A DNA stretch of 64,000 nucleotides from Owenia fusiformis (Eukaryota; Annelida; Polychaeta; Sabellida; Oweniidae), in the NCBI GenBank assembly GCA_903813345.2, contig CAIIXF020000005.1:29887375-29951374 (forward strand), written 5' to 3'. A program made the position numbers and the translations under genes. How positions within the stretch are numbered: the stretch's first letter is position 1; every line of letters starts with the position of its first letter. Below are positions 1-15,000 of the stretch, piece by piece. A model generated the notes under the pieces. The model had not been told where the DNA came from, did no database searches, and worked only from the letters and a program-made list of their open reading frames with translations.

Positions 1-88
1 ATAAATGGGGAATTTAATTTGGAGGAGACTGGGTGGCAGTGCCCTACAAGATATACGTATAATTCGAATTATCACATATGTGAACCAG
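1..88 (+). CDS. Gene A exon 1 (partial): Cys-rich end, possibly chitin-binding type 2
   Basis: Open from base 1 in frame 1, ending at ACCAG|GTAAAT. It encodes GWQCPTRYTYNSNYHICEP near its end. The C-P-x4-Y-x5-H-x-C-x-P spacing resembles the C-terminal half of a peritrophin-A/CBM14 chitin-binding domain; only half a domain is visible, so this is a guess. The last base completes a codon with exon 2 (phase 1). Confidence 0.5.
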
Positions 89-3000
89 GTAAATGTTTGT
101 TATTATATGCATGCATTGTTTGAGGTTAATGATTTGCATGATAAAGCATGACTTTCAATCTTTAACTAGATTAGTGATACGTTAGAAATCATTATGTACA
201 AAGCATGCTGTACAATTTTACCTTTTTATCTATACTTTTGCACTAAAGCTCTCAGAAAAAAGAAACAACTTTTGAAATTTGATAACGTTGTAAAGGAGTT
301 GTTTATTTTACAGTTTTAGACCCTGACGATTCTAAAACAACTCAAAACATTCCCTCCCAAACTCATACCTCTATTCATAGAACCTCAAATCCCAGTACAA
401 CTGACCCATCTTCCAAAGTAACACTTCCTGACCATACCCCTATTTTTCCTAATTCAATAACAATGATTACATCTGCAAAACCTTCGATGACCATGACAAC
501 ACCAAAACAAAGTACAACAATTACCACAGCACCAGAACAAACTGCAATATCCAATACAGCAAAACAAAGTACAACAATTGTCAATACCCCAGAACAAACT
601 ACAATGACCACGGCAGTAGAAAAAACTACAATGATCACGATACCAGGAAAAACTACAATGGCCACGACACCAGAACAAAGTACAATGACCACGATACCAG
701 AACAAACTTCAATGACCACGATACCAGAACAAACATCAATGTCCACGATACTAGAACAAATTTCAATGACAACGATACCAGAACAAACTACAATGACCAC
801 GATACCAGAACAAACTACAATGACCACGATACCAGAACAAACTTCAATGACCACGATACCAGAACAAACTTCAATGACCATGATACCAGAACAAACTGAA
901 GTGACCACGATACCAGAACAAACTACAATGACCACGATACCAGAACAAATGTCAATGACCACGATGCCAGAACAAACTTCAATGACCATGATACCAGAAC
1001 AAACTGAAGTGACCACGATACCAGAACAAACTACAATGACTACAACTCCAGAACAAACTAAAACCTACACCACACCAGTGCAAACTACTATTGCCAAATC
1101 AATAGGACATACCACAATCACAACAATGCCAGAACATTCTACAAAGACCATAAAACCGGAACAAACTAAAATATTAACAACACCCGAACAAACAACAATG
1201 ACGACCACAACCATAGCACAAACTACAATGCAATCGACTCTAGAACAAATTACAGAAACCACTACGCAAGAGCAAATTACCAAGACTACAACCCCAGTAC
1301 AAATAACAAATATCACAACACATGAGCAAACCGAAATAACAACATTCCAAGATAAAACTTCAATTGCCACAACCCAAGAACAAACAACAATACCAGAACA
1401 AACTTTAATGACCACTACCTTGAGACAAACTACAAAGGGCCCAAAACCAGAACAAACTGCAATGACCACATCCCCAGAACAGATTACAATGAGCACAACA
1501 CCGGAAGAAACTATTAAAACCACTAACCCAGAAGAAACTAAAATTACCACACCCCCAAAACAAAGAACTATAATCACAACACCTGGACAAACCACATTGA
1601 CAACAACACAAGAACAAATAACAATTGTCACAACCCCAGAACAAACGACAAATATTGCAACACAAGAACAAACTACACTGGCAACAACACCAGAAGAAAC
1701 TACAATGACAACATCCCTAGATAAAAGTGCCACAACAGAAGATCGAATTACAATAACCACAACACCAGAACAAATTACAATGAAAATAAGACCAGAACAA
1801 ACTATAATGACAACAGTCAAAGATCAAAATACAGACACCAAAACTCCAGATCAAACTACAATGTCAACAACAGGAGAACAAGTTACAATGACAACATCCC
1901 AAGATCAACATACAGAGACCACAACCCCAGAAAAAACTATGATGACAACTACCCAAGGTCAAATTTCAATAACAACAACACCAGAACAAAGTACACTGAC
2001 AATTAGATCAACATCCCAGGATAAAACTACAATGACAACATCCCAAGATCAAACTACAAGTGCTACCACCCCACAACAAACTACAATAAGACCAGAACAA
2101 ACTACAATTACAACATCCCATGCACAAACTACAATGACAACAATACCAGAACAAACTACAATGACAACAACAGAGACAACAGCCCCAGAACGAAATACTG
2201 TGACAACATTCAACGGTCAAAGTACAATGACTACAACACAAGAACAAACTACAATGAAAACATCCCAAGATCGATCTACAAAATCCACAGCATCAAAACA
2301 AACAACAAAGACAATAACCCCAAAACAAACTGCAATGACAACATCTAAAGAGCAAAGTACAATGACAAAAATACAAGAACAATCTACAGAAACCTCAACA
2401 TCAGAACAAACTACAATGAAAACACCTCAAGATCAATCTACAGAAACCTCAACACCAGAACAAACTACAATGACAACAACGCCAGAGCAAACTACAATGC
2501 CAACATCCCAAGATCAAACTACAATGACAACAACAGAACAAACTACAATGTCAACATCCCAAGATCAAACTACAATGACAACAATGCCAGAACAAACTAC
2601 AGTGCCAATATCCAAAGATCAAACTACAATGACAACACCAGAACAAACTACAATGACAACATCCGCAGAACAAACTACAATGACAACATCCCCAGAACAA
2701 ACTATGACAACATCCGCAGAACAAACTACTATGACAACAACGCCAGAGCAAACTACAATGCCAATAACCAAAGATCTGACTACAATGACAACACCAGAAC
2801 AAACTACAATGACAACATCCGCAGAACAAGCTACAATTACAACAACACCAGAACAAACTACAATGACAACATCCTCAGAACAAATTACTATGACAACAAC
2901 GCCAGAGCAAACTACAATGCCAATATCCAAAGATCTGACTACAATGACAACACCAGAACAAACTACAATGACAACATCCGCAGAACAAACTACAATGACA

Positions 3001-6000
3001 ACATCCTCAGAACAAACTACAATGACAACATCCTCAGAACAAACTACAATGAAAACAACACCAGAACAAACTACAATGACAATATCCAAAGATCAAACTA
3101 CAATGTCAACACCAGAACAAACTACAATGACTACAACCCCAGAACAAACTACAATGACAACATCCCAAGAACAAACTACAATTACAACAATACCAGAACA
3201 AACTACAATGACAACATCCTCAGAACACACTACTATGACAACAACGCCAGAGCAAACTACAATGCCAATATCCAAAGATCTGACTACAATGACAACACCA
3301 GAACAAACTACAATGACAACATCCGCAGAACAAACTACAATGAAAACAACACCAGAACAAACTACAATGACAACATCCTCAGAACAAACTACAAAGAAAA
3401 CAACACCAGAACAAACTACAATGACAACATCCAAAGATCAAACTACAATGACAACACCAGAACAAACTACAACGACTACAACCCCACAACAAACTACAAT
3501 GACAACATCCCAAGGTCAAACTACAATGACAACATCCAAAGATCAAACTACAATGACAACACGAGAACAAACTACAATGACTACAACCCCAGAACAAACT
3601 ACAATGACAACATCCCAAGAACAAACGACAATTACAACAGCACCAGAACAAACTACAATGACAACGACCTCAGAACAAACTACTATGACAACAACGCCAG
3701 AGCAAACTACAATGCCAATAGTCAAAGATCTGACTACAATGACAACACCAGAACAAACTACAATGACAACATCCGCAGAACAAACTACAATTACAACAAC
3801 ACCAGAACAAACTACAATGACAACATCCTCAGAACAAAGTATTATGGCAACAACGCCAGAGCAAACTACAATGCCAATATCCAAAGATCTGACTACAATG
3901 ACAACACTAGAACAAACTACAATGACAACATCCGCAGAACAAACTACAATGAAAACAACACCAGAACAAACTACAATGACAACATCCAAAGATCAAACTA
4001 CAATGACAACACCAGAAAAAACTACAACAACGCCAGAACAAACTACAATGACAACATCCAAAGATCAAACTACAATGACAACACCAGAACAAACTACAAT
4101 GACTACAACCCCAGAACAAACTACAATGACAACATCCAAAGATCAAACTACAATGACAACACCAGAACAAACTACAATGACTACAACCCCAGAACAAACT
4201 ACAATGACAACATCCCAAGAACAAACTACAATTACAACAGCACCAGAACAAACTACAATGACAACATCCGCAGAACAAACTACAATGAAAACAACACCAG
4301 AACAAACTACAATGACAACATCCAAAGATCAAACTACAATGACAACACCAGAAAAAACTACAACAACGCCAGAACAAACTACAATGACAACATCCAAAGA
4401 TCAAACTACAATGACAACACCAGAACAAACTACAATGACTACAACCCCAGAACAAACTACAATGACAACATCCAAAGATCAAACTACAATGACAACACCA
4501 GAACAAACTACAATGACTACAACCCCAGAACAAACTACAATGACAACATCCAAAGATCAAACTACAATGACAACACCAGAACAAACTACAATGACTACAA
4601 CCCCAGAACAAACTACAATGACAACATCCAAAGATCAAACTACAATGACAACACCAGAAGAAACTACAATGACAACACCAGAACAAACTACAATGACAAC
4701 ACCAGAACAAACTACAATGACTACAACCCCAGAACAAACTACAATGACAACATCCCAAGAACAAACTACAATAACAACATCCCAAGGTCAAACTACTATG
4801 ATAATAACGCCAGAGCAAACTACACTGATAACAAAACCAGAACAAACTGCAATGGCAACATCCCAAGATCAAACTACTATGATAATAATGCCAGAGCAAA
4901 CTACACTGACAACAAAACCAGAACAAACTGCAATGGCAAAATCCCAATATCAAACTACAATGTCAACATCCAAAGATCAAACTACAATGACAACACCAGA
5001 ACAAACTACAATGACAGTATCCCATGAACAAACTACTATGACAACAACGCCAGAGCAAACTACAATGCCAATATCCAAAGATCAAACTACAATGAGAACA
5101 CCAGAACAAACTACAATGACTACAACCCCAGAACAAACTACAATGACAACATCCCAAGAACAAACTACAATTACAACAGCACCAGAACAAACTACAATGA
5201 CAACATCCTCAGAACAAACTACTATGACAACAACGCCAGAGCAAACTACAATGCCAATAGTCAAAGATCTGACTACAATGACAACACCAGAACAAACTAC
5301 AATGACAACATCCAAAGATCAAACTACAATGACAACACCAGAACAAACTACAATAACAACATCCCAAGATCAAACTACAATGACAACAATGCCAGAACAA
5401 ACTACAATGCCAATAGTCAAAGATCTGACTACAATGACAACACCAGAACAAACTACAATGACAACATCCAAAGATCAAACTACAATGACAACATCCCTAG
5501 ATCAAACTGTGATGTCAACAACAACAGAAGATATTGCAATGACAACATCCCAAAATCAATCTTCAATGACAACAACACCAGAACAAACCACACTTACAAT
5601 AAGAACAGAACAAACTACAATTACAACATCTCATGAACAAAATACAATGACAACAATACAAGAACAAACTACAATGACAACATCCAAAGATCAAACTACA
5701 AGTGCTACTACCCCACAACAAACTATACTTACAATGAGACCAGAACAAACTACAATGACAACAATACAAGATCAAACTACAAGTGCTACTACCCCACAAC
5801 AAACTATACTTACAATAAGACCAGAACAAACTACAATTACAACATCCCATGAGCAAACTACAATGACAACAATACCAGAACAAACTGCAATGTCAACATC
5901 CCCAGAACAAACTACAATGACAACATCCCAAACTATTATTCCCACAACACCTGGACAAACCCTATTGACCACTACACAAGGAAAAACTACAATTCCCAAG

Positions 6001-9000
6001 ACCCCAGAACACACTACAATAACAACATCCCAAGATCAAACTACACTTGCTACAACCCCAGAACAGACAACAATGACAACATTACCTGAACAAACTATAA
6101 TGACTACATCCCAAGATCAATCTATGGAGACCACAACACCAGAACAAACTGCACTCTTCCGAACCCTAAAACAAACTACTTCATCCCTTCCTTTCAAAAC
6201 CACCATGGGAATTATGAGTCCCTACACAAGTGCATCACCTACAAGGTCCCAATCAAATAGGTGGACAACTGAAAGGGTCCCTGGAACTACCTGTGAGATT
6301 TTGTTTTGAATATTTTGGGCAAATGGCTTATAAACAGGCTAATTTTCTACCAGGGATGTAGGTCTATTGGTCTAAAGAAATCTATACCCCTAAACTTTGA
6401 CTCGACATACGCATGTTGGAATACTTTATTTTTCATACAATAGGCACATTTAACAAAAAGAATTGAAAAATTCTAAAATAAAGGGGAAGTGCTTACATAA
6501 TATATGTTGTTACTGTGGCTTTAATCCATGTGTAGCTTTATTAAACACAAATGAGACAAGCTTTGAAAAATGAAATATTTCTCTGTGTGGTACTATTCAA
6601 CGCATATTTGTAATGAGATCTCTGACATGTCTGGTAGAGTACTGTTAAAGGTTGCTTCACACTCTATCTTGAGGAACAGGGTGACACAAAAATGCCACCC
6701 ACATTTATGTTGCATAACTTTTTTTGCCTGTATGATTTCTGACTTGTTCATTTGCACAGTAAAACTAGACTCTATGGACCATCTCCACAAGAAGTTTCAG
6801 ATGACTTACTCATCTAGGTGCACTTCTATGAGCATTACAAGATGAACCTAGTCAACTGAAACTTCTTGTAGAGTTGTTATACACATATCTTGTGAAGGAC
6901 CTAAAGAAAAAGTTGGAATTCATGCAGACAAAAAATTATGTTACATTTGGGTTGCATTATTTGTATTACTCTACATCCAAATGCCAGTGGGTTCTACAGG
7001 AGCTTTTTGGTGGGTTTGGGTTAGTTTTAAAGCTTTTATCTGTGATAACAACAATATCATGTTATGAAATGTATCACCTGATGAAAGTACTGTTATGTAA
7101 ACGAAGTGAAATATTGAATGAAAATAAATAAATAAAACAAGAAAAATGCCAACTGATAAGATATTATTTTAGTGTAAGATATTTAACAGTTAAAGTATAG
7201 CTTTCTAATATATGTTTTTGTATTATTTGTATAAAACCGTTGTGTACTAATCAATGTATTATGTTTACTGTATGAATAAGGGGCCCTTCTTTTGCTATTG
7301 GTTTGTTTTACCCTCTCATTTCAACATTGTCTCCAAACAATACAATTATTGTCTGGACTGTGAAATTAACCATCAATGATATTATTAAACTGATTGGATT
7401 GTACTTACAGTATTTAGTACTACTACTTATTGTTAAACCAAAAAAATATTACATTATCCACACCAAAAATGTAAAGAAGTATTTGCAAACCATATCCATG
7501 TTTGTTAACATGAATACATGAATATGATACTTAAACAATAAAAAATATGATACTAGTGATTTGTTTGCACCATTGGTGAGAGTGAAAAGGTAGCAATTTT
7601 AAAAGTTCTGACTCAGCACTTTTCTGACTCAGCACAATCCAATGTTAAATGAAATTAAACGCTAGAATATTTTCCACATGGGCCTGATTTGAGAATGAAC
7701 AAAACAAGCATTGCTTTTGTTGAATGTTATTGCACTGCACTAAGTTACTTTGGCTTTGGGTTGCCTCGCTATTTCTTTCTCTTTGTCTATGTGTGTCTCT
7801 TACTTATCTGTTTACAGAACTTCCACCCATCTTTTTATCAGATGACCTGCCAGCCACGAGTTGTGAAGATGCAGGATGTGGTGCAGATGTGAATCTAACC
7901 GTCGTACCTGCTGACTTGTTGGGAAAATTGAACCGTAAATTAGGAGTAAAATGGTGCAGGTAAGTAGTAAGATTTTAAAAGGCAATATTTCTGATCATGA
8001 AAAGGTGAATAATCATATTAAAATATTGCTGCATTTTACGTCTTCTGATCAACTGGATTCACATTTCATCAGATGTCCCGGGTCTTCTTTCAGATATTAA
8101 ATTAAGGACACATTACATACCATTAGTTTATTGAAAAATAATCCTCTAACATCTTATTATCTATATATCTTTTGCTGCTACTGCGTTTTTAAAAAGTGAC
8201 CCTCCAGTTTCATGTGGCATTATCCCAAAACAATATTAATCAGTAATACTTTGTGCAGTCAATAGACAATACTATCAACCCCCATTTGACCAATTAGAAT
8301 TGAGTATAACAAAGAATTGAGTATTTCAAATGAGTTTCAAACAATTAATACTACGTGTACATTGTATGTATACTATAGTTAATACTCAAAATAGGATGGA
8401 AAATAATAGCTGATGAAAGAACTGTTGAACCAATTCTAATGTCAAAGTATACTCTTCAGTGGTAGGTCTTTTGTATTCCATTGTATTATGTATTCTATAT
8501 TTAGGGAGATGAGAAATGCCTCAGAATGTTACAGCTCCAGTGGGTGTGAAAAGGGAAATACTGATGAAGTAATATCAGTTGCTATACAACAATTGCAACT
8601 GCAGTTTTGTGTTGAAAGTAGGTTCTTATATCTATTTTATTCTACTTATGTAATCCTTAGCTTCTTTATTCTTGATTAAGTCTGAGTCTCAAAAGCATTG
8701 TGATATAATTAAGTTCATGCTTCAGTGCATTTCACCAGTTATTGATTTTACACATGACATGATGATATAATTTCCAATATGGACATTGTGTTTATACTCC
8801 TGACAATTTATTAAGCTGTTGTGCATTGAAGAAACTTAGCAAGTAGTTTTGTTGAAAATGTATACATTATATTATTAGACAATTTGAACTGCTGAATAAT
8901 AAATAAACTTTATATTTGTCGTACAAATCAAATATGGATCAAAGTGCATAGTTTGGCCCTGACTCATTAAAATTCGAAATTCACATGACCAAGACCTGAA

Positions 9001-12000
9001 CAATAACCTGCTTCCTATCACATCAATTAATATTTATTCTTTAAGTTAATATATTGCAGACTGCTCCTATGTTGGTGTGGTAGACTGTATTGGAGATTGG
9101 ATTCTACTAGATACACCAACAACCATAACTGACATCTCTCCATCTTGCTCCATCAAAGATGACATCTTTGACTGCATCAATCAGCATACTAATTCCTGCC
9201 AAGGAACTGGTCATCTTCCATCTTATGGTCAACGGATAAAGGATGCTGTAAATGAAAGCTGCACATATGAAACAGATAGCCCAACTACTGAAGATGTCAC
9301 TGAAGATCCAATACAACTAACCACAGCTCCAACCTTGATAACCAGCACCGAAGAGCCATCATCTTTGACATCCACAAGCCATGATGTAATCATTGCCTCC
9401 ACCACGATACTAACAGGTTTTTCTTTGTTTCATAGTAACTAAATACAAAATGTGTGCATTTCTAATAGAGCCCATGTTTTGTCTTTGTGTTCTTTGAGCA
9501 TATGGGATTGAAGAGGGGTTACATGTATATTGGTATTCTATTGTATTCATTCAAACTGAGGACAATTAAGTGGTGACATCGGGAAAATGCAAAACAATTA
9601 AAAATACAAGTGCTGTATAAAATGCCTACACTGCCCCAGCCATATAGTGTAGGTTGCTACACTTTAGTAATGCTAAAACTAAATTGATTTTTGGTGGAAT
9701 GATTATAAAAAAACAGTAAAACCCGAATTAGTGAACACCTCTCTAATGAGCTCCTATCAACAGCAAACATTTTTATTCGGCAAAACCTTGTTCTCTCATT
9801 GACTCCCATATTAAAGTACAATCCAATATTGAACACTTGCCTACTTTGAACAGTGAACACTAAATCTTGGCAAAATTAATTGAATTATCTTGTGGCTAGC
9901 GAACATTGAATCAGATATGAGATTTTCTGCAGGCCTTATTAGAGTTAAGCAGCTAATATTTTCTCCCAAAAATAATTAAAAGACCAATTTGAGATATGCT
10001 CTTCTCTTCTATTGAAACAGATCACGACTAATTATAATTCTTAATAAGCTACGTTTCTGTAGGATAGGAAATGTGTCTGGCCTTGATTGCTTTGAAGATA
10101 ATTGGGTTAACTGTAATTACCTGTCTGCTGTGTCCCAACTTAATCTTTTTCTCATCTCCATCAATTTAAAAATAGCAAATGATTAAAATAAAAAATGACA
10201 GTTACAAGTATATTTGAGCAATGAATTTATAATAAGGCTGAGAGTTACAGTATTGGAATATTATTTATTTCTTGTGATAACTGAATTGATATTAAAAACT
10301 AAATAATGACTATGATCACCTCTACCTCTCAACATAAAAACACACACTCCAGAATTCCAAGCCGCACACAAAACAAATACCCGTTTTACTTGTTGCAGGT
10401 ACCAAAGATAATGTGAGAACAACAGAATCCACACTGGCTCCAAATCCACCCTCAACTACCACAGAGTTGCCATATTGTAATCTTGAACAATGTACCACTG
10501 ATGACTCAGAGGCTAGCGTTTGCAGGTGAGCCAATTTAATTTACACTTCCCTTTTATGGGATTGTTTTAAATGATTTGAAGATGCAAGAGTGTTATATTT
10601 GAATTAAAGATGCAGAATTTGCTTTACTTTTGGTTCTCATCTAAGATTCAAACTTCTGTTTATCCAGTTACAATAGCAGCATCCTATTCAGTGTTGTCCG
10701 AAATGACTTATTTTTTGTCTGATGTTTTAGGCCAGAGCAATAAAATTATTTGCATGTCTGTTTAGACTAACACTTACAATATAGGAACGTATATATTCTT
10801 GAAATAAAATTCTAATTATCAATAAACTAATTTGTGAGCAAAACTGAAACTGAATTTAGTTCAGTACTTAGCTAGGAGATTGCATTGATAGCTATAGATG
10901 TAGGTACAAAATTTGAGTAATCGTAAATTTTATTGAGTATTATAAGTGTAGATTGAGGTACTAACTGGATAGTTTTTTTAATTAGAAAAGTTAAAGAGGC
11001 ATGCGTTCTTTGTGACAACAAAACGTAAGTAAAATTTATTCAAATCTTAATTATAGTCTTACTACTCTTGTTTTTAAATAGAAGGTGTGGGGCTTCTCTT
11101 TGGTGTTGTACAGGTATATTATTTTCCTAAAACATTAATTTCATGTAAAAGTGCGTTCAAATGAATTTGGACGTCTTAGATTACTTAGAAATATATCACC
11201 TTTTTATCTCTTCAAAAATAAGAATTGTTAAGGAAAGCAAATGGTGGATCGTTGCTTTTCTTTTCTTTCAAATTATTTACACTTTCAAATCTTTGCTTCT
11301 AATTCGAAAAATTAAATATCATATTGTAGAACGATTTGCGTTGACTTATTATTTAATATAGTATAGCTCTCACAAATTATTAAGGTATTCATATTATTTT
11401 CTGACTAATCAGAAGTCAGTATAGCCATTCTTTATATGCATCAATAAATTGTAAATTGTACTATTACTAGTATCATACTGCATATCCAAGTTTATGCTTA
11501 TGCAGGTAAAAATGTTTGGGTATAGATACCCTTGTGAAATAGTTTAACAACGTATAACTTATGTTGTTTTATGTTATAACTTATGTATAACTGCATGTAT
11601 GTCATATAACTTAGCATGTTTGTCTTGGTAAAGTCTCTAATAATACAATACTTCATTCAATCCTCAAATAGCTCATTTCTCAGTCATTTCCATCTAATAG
11701 TAGATGGAAGGGGACAATATTAGCTGCTTTATATATAAAGCCATTATTTCCATGAGACTTACATAAAATTTTATGTTAGTCTCAGGTTATAGCATTCACA
11801 GTAGCCTTCTTTGTACATCTACAGGGTGTGGCAGAATCAGAGATAAGGGGGTGAAAAAATTGCAAGCAATTTTTACAATCGATCTTCCAATGCATTCTTT
11901 CCCATTTATCTTTCAAAAGGTTTATGATAAAATTATTTATAATTCAAAGTCCAAAAATGTGTAAATCATCTCAGGCAATGTACAAATACAATGCTAATTT

Positions 12001-15000
12001 GGTCTTAGGTTCGCTTTAGGTGGTCGCCTAAATGAACCTATAGTGAGGTTTACTTTAGGTAAATACCACCTAGATAAACCTAAAGTTAGGTTTGCTTTGG
12101 GAAAAAGCTACCTAAATCAACTTATATGTAGGTTCACTTTAGGTTATTTAGGTAAAGTTTGGGATATAATGTTCATATCAGACTCCCATCAGTAGGTTGA
12201 CTCTGTCTCTGGGTTCGCTTTGGGTAAAGTAGGTTCACTCTACAGGATCTTCTTAGGATGCCTGTGGTAAGATTCATATGTTACATAAATGTGTTCATCA
12301 CTAATATCTGTTCTGCATGAATAAATAAAATATGGTGACTTATATTAAGGTGGTATTAGGTTCGAACCTAAAGTGAACCCACTTTTTGAAGGTTTGTTTA
12401 TATTAGGTAAGCGTCAAATCATGGGATTCGATTTTGGTGTGCTTTAGGTTCGAACCTACATCTCCTTCTCAACACATGACACAACACATTCGACACATGA
12501 ATTATTGGGATTTATAGAAAATGCTTATGACAATGAAAATATGACCCAAAATATTCTAAAACTTATTTTCAAAAAGGTTGATTGCTTGATATGATGTTTT
12601 TTTTGTTGACCCTGTACATATTTGACTTTTATTGCAGGCGCTGGGAGATAAAGCTGAACTGTATGAATCATATTCTCTCCACAAGTCTATGTAAACTAGA
12701 GGCCTCAGTTAACTCCTCTTTGAAGTTCATTAGGAACTATTTATCGAAATACTGCGGTCCACGTAAGTCAGTAAAATTTATAAAATATTTACAAACTCAA
12801 TTACTGTAGGCCTATATATGTTAATTCCATATAATTAGATAAAATATATTAATAACATAATTCTATATAATAGAGATAACATAACTTGTGCTAATATAAC
12901 AAAATGGATTTCACATGATGCTCCTGTGTCTAACACAAATGGACTTCATGGGGGGGGTATTATCAATACAGTATATGGTACTGGTACTATGTACTTTTGT
13001 CAATTACTTATGACACTAATAATGCAGGTTTCCACCATGGAAAATAGTATATTTTATGAGAGCTCGGTTGTAATTATCCAGGAAAATAATTGAATCTCAC
13101 CCCTGAACAAATCTTTAGACTTAAGACAAACATGTATTCTTCATAATTACTTTCTCAGTCTGTATTTTGCCTTATGATTTTTGCTGTAATGGAGTGTATT
13201 TATTTGACAACTTTGTACTGAGTTTAAGGAATGGGATGTGCTATGTTTTAATTGTAACTTCTCTTTCTACAATTTGTTAGTGTATAATATTGAAAAGCAG
13301 CTTATTGAAGAGCCTGGCATTGATGAGCCTTATATTTCACCTGGCATTGAGGAGCCCTATATTCCAAAGCCTGACATTGAGGAGGCGTATATTCAAAAGT
13401 CTGACATTGAGGAGCCTTATTTTCCAAAGCCTGGCATTGAGGTGCCCTATATTCCAAAGTCTGACATTGAGGAGGCATATATTCAAAAATATATTCAAAA
13501 GTCTGACTTTGAGGAGCCTTATTTTCCAAAGCCTGGCATTGAAGTGCCCTATATTCAAAAGCCTGGTATTGAGGAGCCCTATATTCACAGGCCTGACATT
13601 GAGGAGCCCTATATTCAAATGCCTTACATTAGGGAGCCCTATATTGAAGATATTGTATTATATGACCAGTCGACTATGACATGTGAAGCAGTTATATCAG
13701 AATGTCCAGTATTGCTTCAAGCCTGGTCTACCCCTCCATTATCCCTCGATCCATCTAGCATCATATATAGCTGTGGATCCATACGCGACAGATTAAGCTG
13801 CCTTGAGGAGACAAGGGTCCCCAGGCAAAGAAGCCCACCAGTCTGCACTGATAAAGAATTAAATTCAAACTTTGAACGACTGAGCTTGTTGGCTCTGAAC
13901 CACAGTCGTACTTGCATTGAGACGTCTGTTGTTTTAGGTATGTACTTATGATTGATGTTTGCATGGGCTGTGGCAGTGAAGGTGCATAGGCCCTGGCACT
14001 GAAGGTCGATGGGTCCTGGCAGTGAAGGTGCATGGGCCCTTACAATCAGAAAGCATGGGCCTTGGAATAAAGGTGCACGAGCCCCAATAATGGGCCCTGG
14101 CAGTGAGGGTGCATGGGAAAGTGTCTCAAGTGCATGTTGTACAGTATATACATAGCTGGTTAAACATACTAAGAAAGAATGGTGACTAATTCTTGTAATA
14201 ATTTTAAGCCATTTGACACTTAGATGGGTATGCTGCAGTCTACAGTATTGAATTGTAATTCAGCCATTATACAAGATGTTCAATAAGTACTGAATGAATT
14301 GTAATTCAGCCATAATAAAGGATGTTCAATAAGTACTAGATGAATTGTAATTCAGCCATAATAAAGGATGTTCAATAAGTACTGAATGAATTGTAATTCA
14401 GCCATAATAAAGGATGTTCAATAAGTACTGAATGAATTGTAATTCAGCCATAATAAAGGATGTTCAATAAGTACTGAATGAATTGTAATTCAGCCATAAT
14501 AAAGGATGTTCAATAAGTACTGAATGAATTGTAATTCGGCCATAATAAAGGATGTTCAATAAGTACTGAATGAATTGTAATTCGGCCATAATAAAGGATG
14601 TTCAATAAGTACTGAATGAATTGTAATTCAGCCATAATAAAGGATGTTCAATAAGTACTGAATGAAGTGTAATTTAGCCATAATAAAGGATGTTCAATAA
14701 GTACTGAATGAATTGTAATTCAGCCATAATTAAGGATGTCCAATAAGTACTGATGTTCAATAAGTACTGAATGAATATTTGTAATTCAGCCACAATACAG
14801 GATGTTCAATATGTACTGGTAAAAGTGCTTTAACTTTTTGGATTGATTATATTTCTGATTCATTTCCATATTGAATATTTTTAGAAATATTTTGATAAAT
14901 AATGCAAAAATGACACACATGTCTTTCTTGTAAATGCAGACCTCTGAAACTCTTACAGTATAACAGAACATGCATGGCACTACACAGCCAAAGTATTTTC

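Noticed and set aside
375-6014. Many antisense open frames rich in VIVVCSGV or CCHCSLFW
   Set aside because: They are the reverse strand of the Thr-rich repeat; openness follows from the repeat, with no splice or start context.
6570-7521. Short open frames in gene A intron 2
   Set aside because: No domain, no Cys pattern, no matching splice borders; expected by chance in AT-rich DNA of this length.
14235-14815. CRISPR-like array of regular repeats
   Set aside because: Units are contiguous with no unique spacers, in an animal intron; it is a minisatellite.
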